A stretch of DNA of 64,000 nucleotides from positions 1 through 64,000 of the forward strand of contig PKCK01000092.1 of assembly GCA_002862085.1 (NCBI GenBank), in the 5' to 3' direction. A program made the translations under genes and the position numbers. Source of the DNA: Planctomycetota bacterium (GTDB taxonomy: Bacteria > Planctomycetota > UBA1135 > GCA-002686595). Below the pieces are notes generated by a model. That model saw only the letters and a list, made by a program, of their open reading frames with translations. It made no database searches and had not been told where the DNA came from. This document shows, one piece after another, positions 62,946 through 64,000 of this stretch (its first letter is position 1; each line of letters opens with the position of its first letter).

Positions 62946-64000
62946 TCAGCGCACCTTCAAGAGGGCCAGGCTCGCCATGGCGCACACGGCCGCCACGATC
63001 CACGCGCGCGTGACGATGGTCGCCTCGTGCCACTCCTTCTTGCCCGGCCGGAAGATCCCGCCGGTCGTCTGGAGCCCGTGGTGGATGGGCGCCATGGTGA
63101 AGAGTCGCTTGCCGCCCGTGCGCTTGTACCAGACGCGCTGAAGCGCGCTGGAGCCGAGCTCGGCGAAGAAGACGAAGCCGAGCAGCGGCAGGACGAGCTC
63201 CTGCTTGGCCACCATCGCCATCCAGGCGAGGAGCCCGCCGATCGGGAGGGACCCCGAGTCCCCCATGAACACCTCGGCGGGGTGAGCGTTGTAGTAGAGG
63301 AAGCCCAGGCACGACCCCACGAGCGCCGACCCCATGACCGCCATCTCCGCGGCCTCCGGGATGTAGGGGACGTCGAGATAGAAGCTCCAGTCCGAGCGGC
63401 CAGTGACGTAGCAGAAGACCGCCAGCGCCGAGCCGGACATGAGCACGCAGCCCGCCAGCAGCCCGTCCATGCCGTCGGTGATGTTCGTCGCGTTCGCGGT
63501 ACCCGCGATCACGAGCCACCCGAACGCGATGAAGACGAGGGTTCCGAAGACCGTCCCGCCCAGGGGGATCTCGATGTCCTTCAGGAAAGGCGGATAGACG
63601 TCGAGCAGCGAGAAACGGCCGGACGCATGGGCGTACCAGGCGAAGCCCACGACCACGAAGAGCACGGCGATCGTCTGGCCAGCGAGCTTGGCCTTCGCAG
63701 AGAGCCCGCTCGAGCCCTTCACCGCCAGCTTGAGGTAGTCGTCGACGAACCCGACGGCGCTCAGCCCTGCGACGAGCACGAGACCGAGCACGACCTGGAG
63801 GTTCGAGAGATCGCACCACAGCAGCACGCTCACCATCAGCGAGGTCACGAGGAAGCTGCCCCCCATCGTGGTCGTGTTGTTCTTCCCCGAGGCCTCCGCG
63901 CGACGCGCCAGCTCCGGCGCGTCGGTCTTCGAGGTGTTCTCACCGACACGGTGCGACCGCAGCCAGGCGATGGTCGGCCGCCCGAGCGCCATCGCGAGCA
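62946..64000 (-). CDS. mraY: Phospho-MurNAc-pentapeptide transferase (5' end outside window)
   Basis: MraY attaches UDP-MurNAc-pentapeptide to undecaprenyl phosphate to form lipid I. The visible 348-plus residues show NNTTTMGGSFLV, the catalytic acidic pair in AVGFVDDYLKL, NATNITDGMDGLLAG, FMGDSGSLPIGG and the His loop MAPIHHGLQTTG. The frame is still open at base 64000, and roughly 30 N-terminal residues should lie beyond the window. The internal ATG at 63992 is therefore unlikely to be the true start. It is followed directly by ftsW, without the murD that usually lies between them. Confidence 0.94.
   Translation of the reverse strand, partial: LAMALGRPTIAWLRSHRVGENTSKTDAPELARRAEASGKNNTTTMGGSFLVTSLMVSVLLWCDLSNLQVVLGLVLVAGLSAVGFVDDYLKLAVKGSSGLSAKAKLAGQTIAVLFVVVGFAWYAHASGRFSLLDVYPPFLKDIEIPLGGTVFGTLVFIAFGWLVIAGTANATNITDGMDGLLAGCVLMSGSALAVFCYVTGRSDWSFYLDVPYIPEAAEMAVMGSALVGSCLGFLYYNAHPAEVFMGDSGSLPIGGLLAWMAMVAKQELVLPLLGFVFFAELGSSALQRVWYKRTGGKRLFTMAPIHHGLQTTGGIFRPGKKEWHEATIVTRAWIVAAVCAMASLALLKVR

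Overview
The window is very GC-rich (about 70% by eye) and densely coded on both strands. It most likely comes from a Planctomycetota chromosome, possibly a deep-branching lineage. The main evidence is the adjacent pair of a Planctomycete-type cytochrome/DUF1549/DUF1553 protein (36596-40396) and a DUF1501 protein (40393-41838). Further support is the many secreted beta-propeller, FG-GAP and HEAT proteins, and a mur gene cluster without ftsZ. No rRNA, tRNA, IS element, phage gene or CRISPR array was seen. Composition looks even throughout, so this reads as core chromosome rather than an island.

Layout. 1-3.5 kb: the end of polA, a PAS protein and dinB. 4-12 kb: a KAS III enzyme, a small helical-repeat protein, an esterase, and then a tight run of GbsR-type regulator, FabF-like ketosynthase, acyl carrier protein and two CrtI-like FAD enzymes. 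This run looks like a specialised fatty-acyl or polyene-type lipid pathway, with a palindromic operator in front of the regulator. 12-19.7 kb: a double-propeller secreted protein, then an operon selD - lipoprotein - glycerophosphodiesterase. 19.9-24.6 kb: a UDP-sugar dehydrogenase, selA and recJ. 24.7-32 kb: a sulfatase-fold lipoprotein coupled to a membrane M28 peptidase, and a giant TPR/FG-GAP lipoprotein. 32-36.5 kb: a FAH-family hydrolase, thioesterase, EamA transporter, Nudix hydrolase and amine-oxidase-type flavoprotein. 36.6-43 kb: the PSCyt/PSD1 and DUF1501 pair and a methionine-rich secreted protein. 43-48.9 kb: an MFS-acyltransferase-acyl-ACP synthetase fusion and riboswitch-controlled thiC. 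49-53.4 kb: a secreted HEAT-repeat protein, a zinc metallopeptidase and a Ddl-like ATP-grasp ligase. 53.5-64 kb: thrS and a cell-wall cluster (murB, murC, murG, a LysM protein, ftsW, mraY).

The most interesting theme is selenocysteine. The window holds selA and selD. selD itself has an in-frame TGA at the catalytic selenocysteine position, followed by a perfect hairpin at the spacing expected of a bacterial SECIS. The secreted HEAT-repeat protein at 48989-51217 appears to be a second selenoprotein. Its signal peptide is joined in frame to the Gly-rich linker and HEAT domain through two consecutive TGA codons, again followed by a perfect hairpin with an apical G at the right distance. This would be a Sec-Sec protein of a kind I do not recognise, and it is the best candidate here for an undescribed system.

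A TAnnnT hexamer sits 6-10 nt before the start codon of several monocistronic or first genes. This suggests that leaderless mRNAs are common in this organism. Strong GC hairpins without T-tracts separate most convergent gene pairs.
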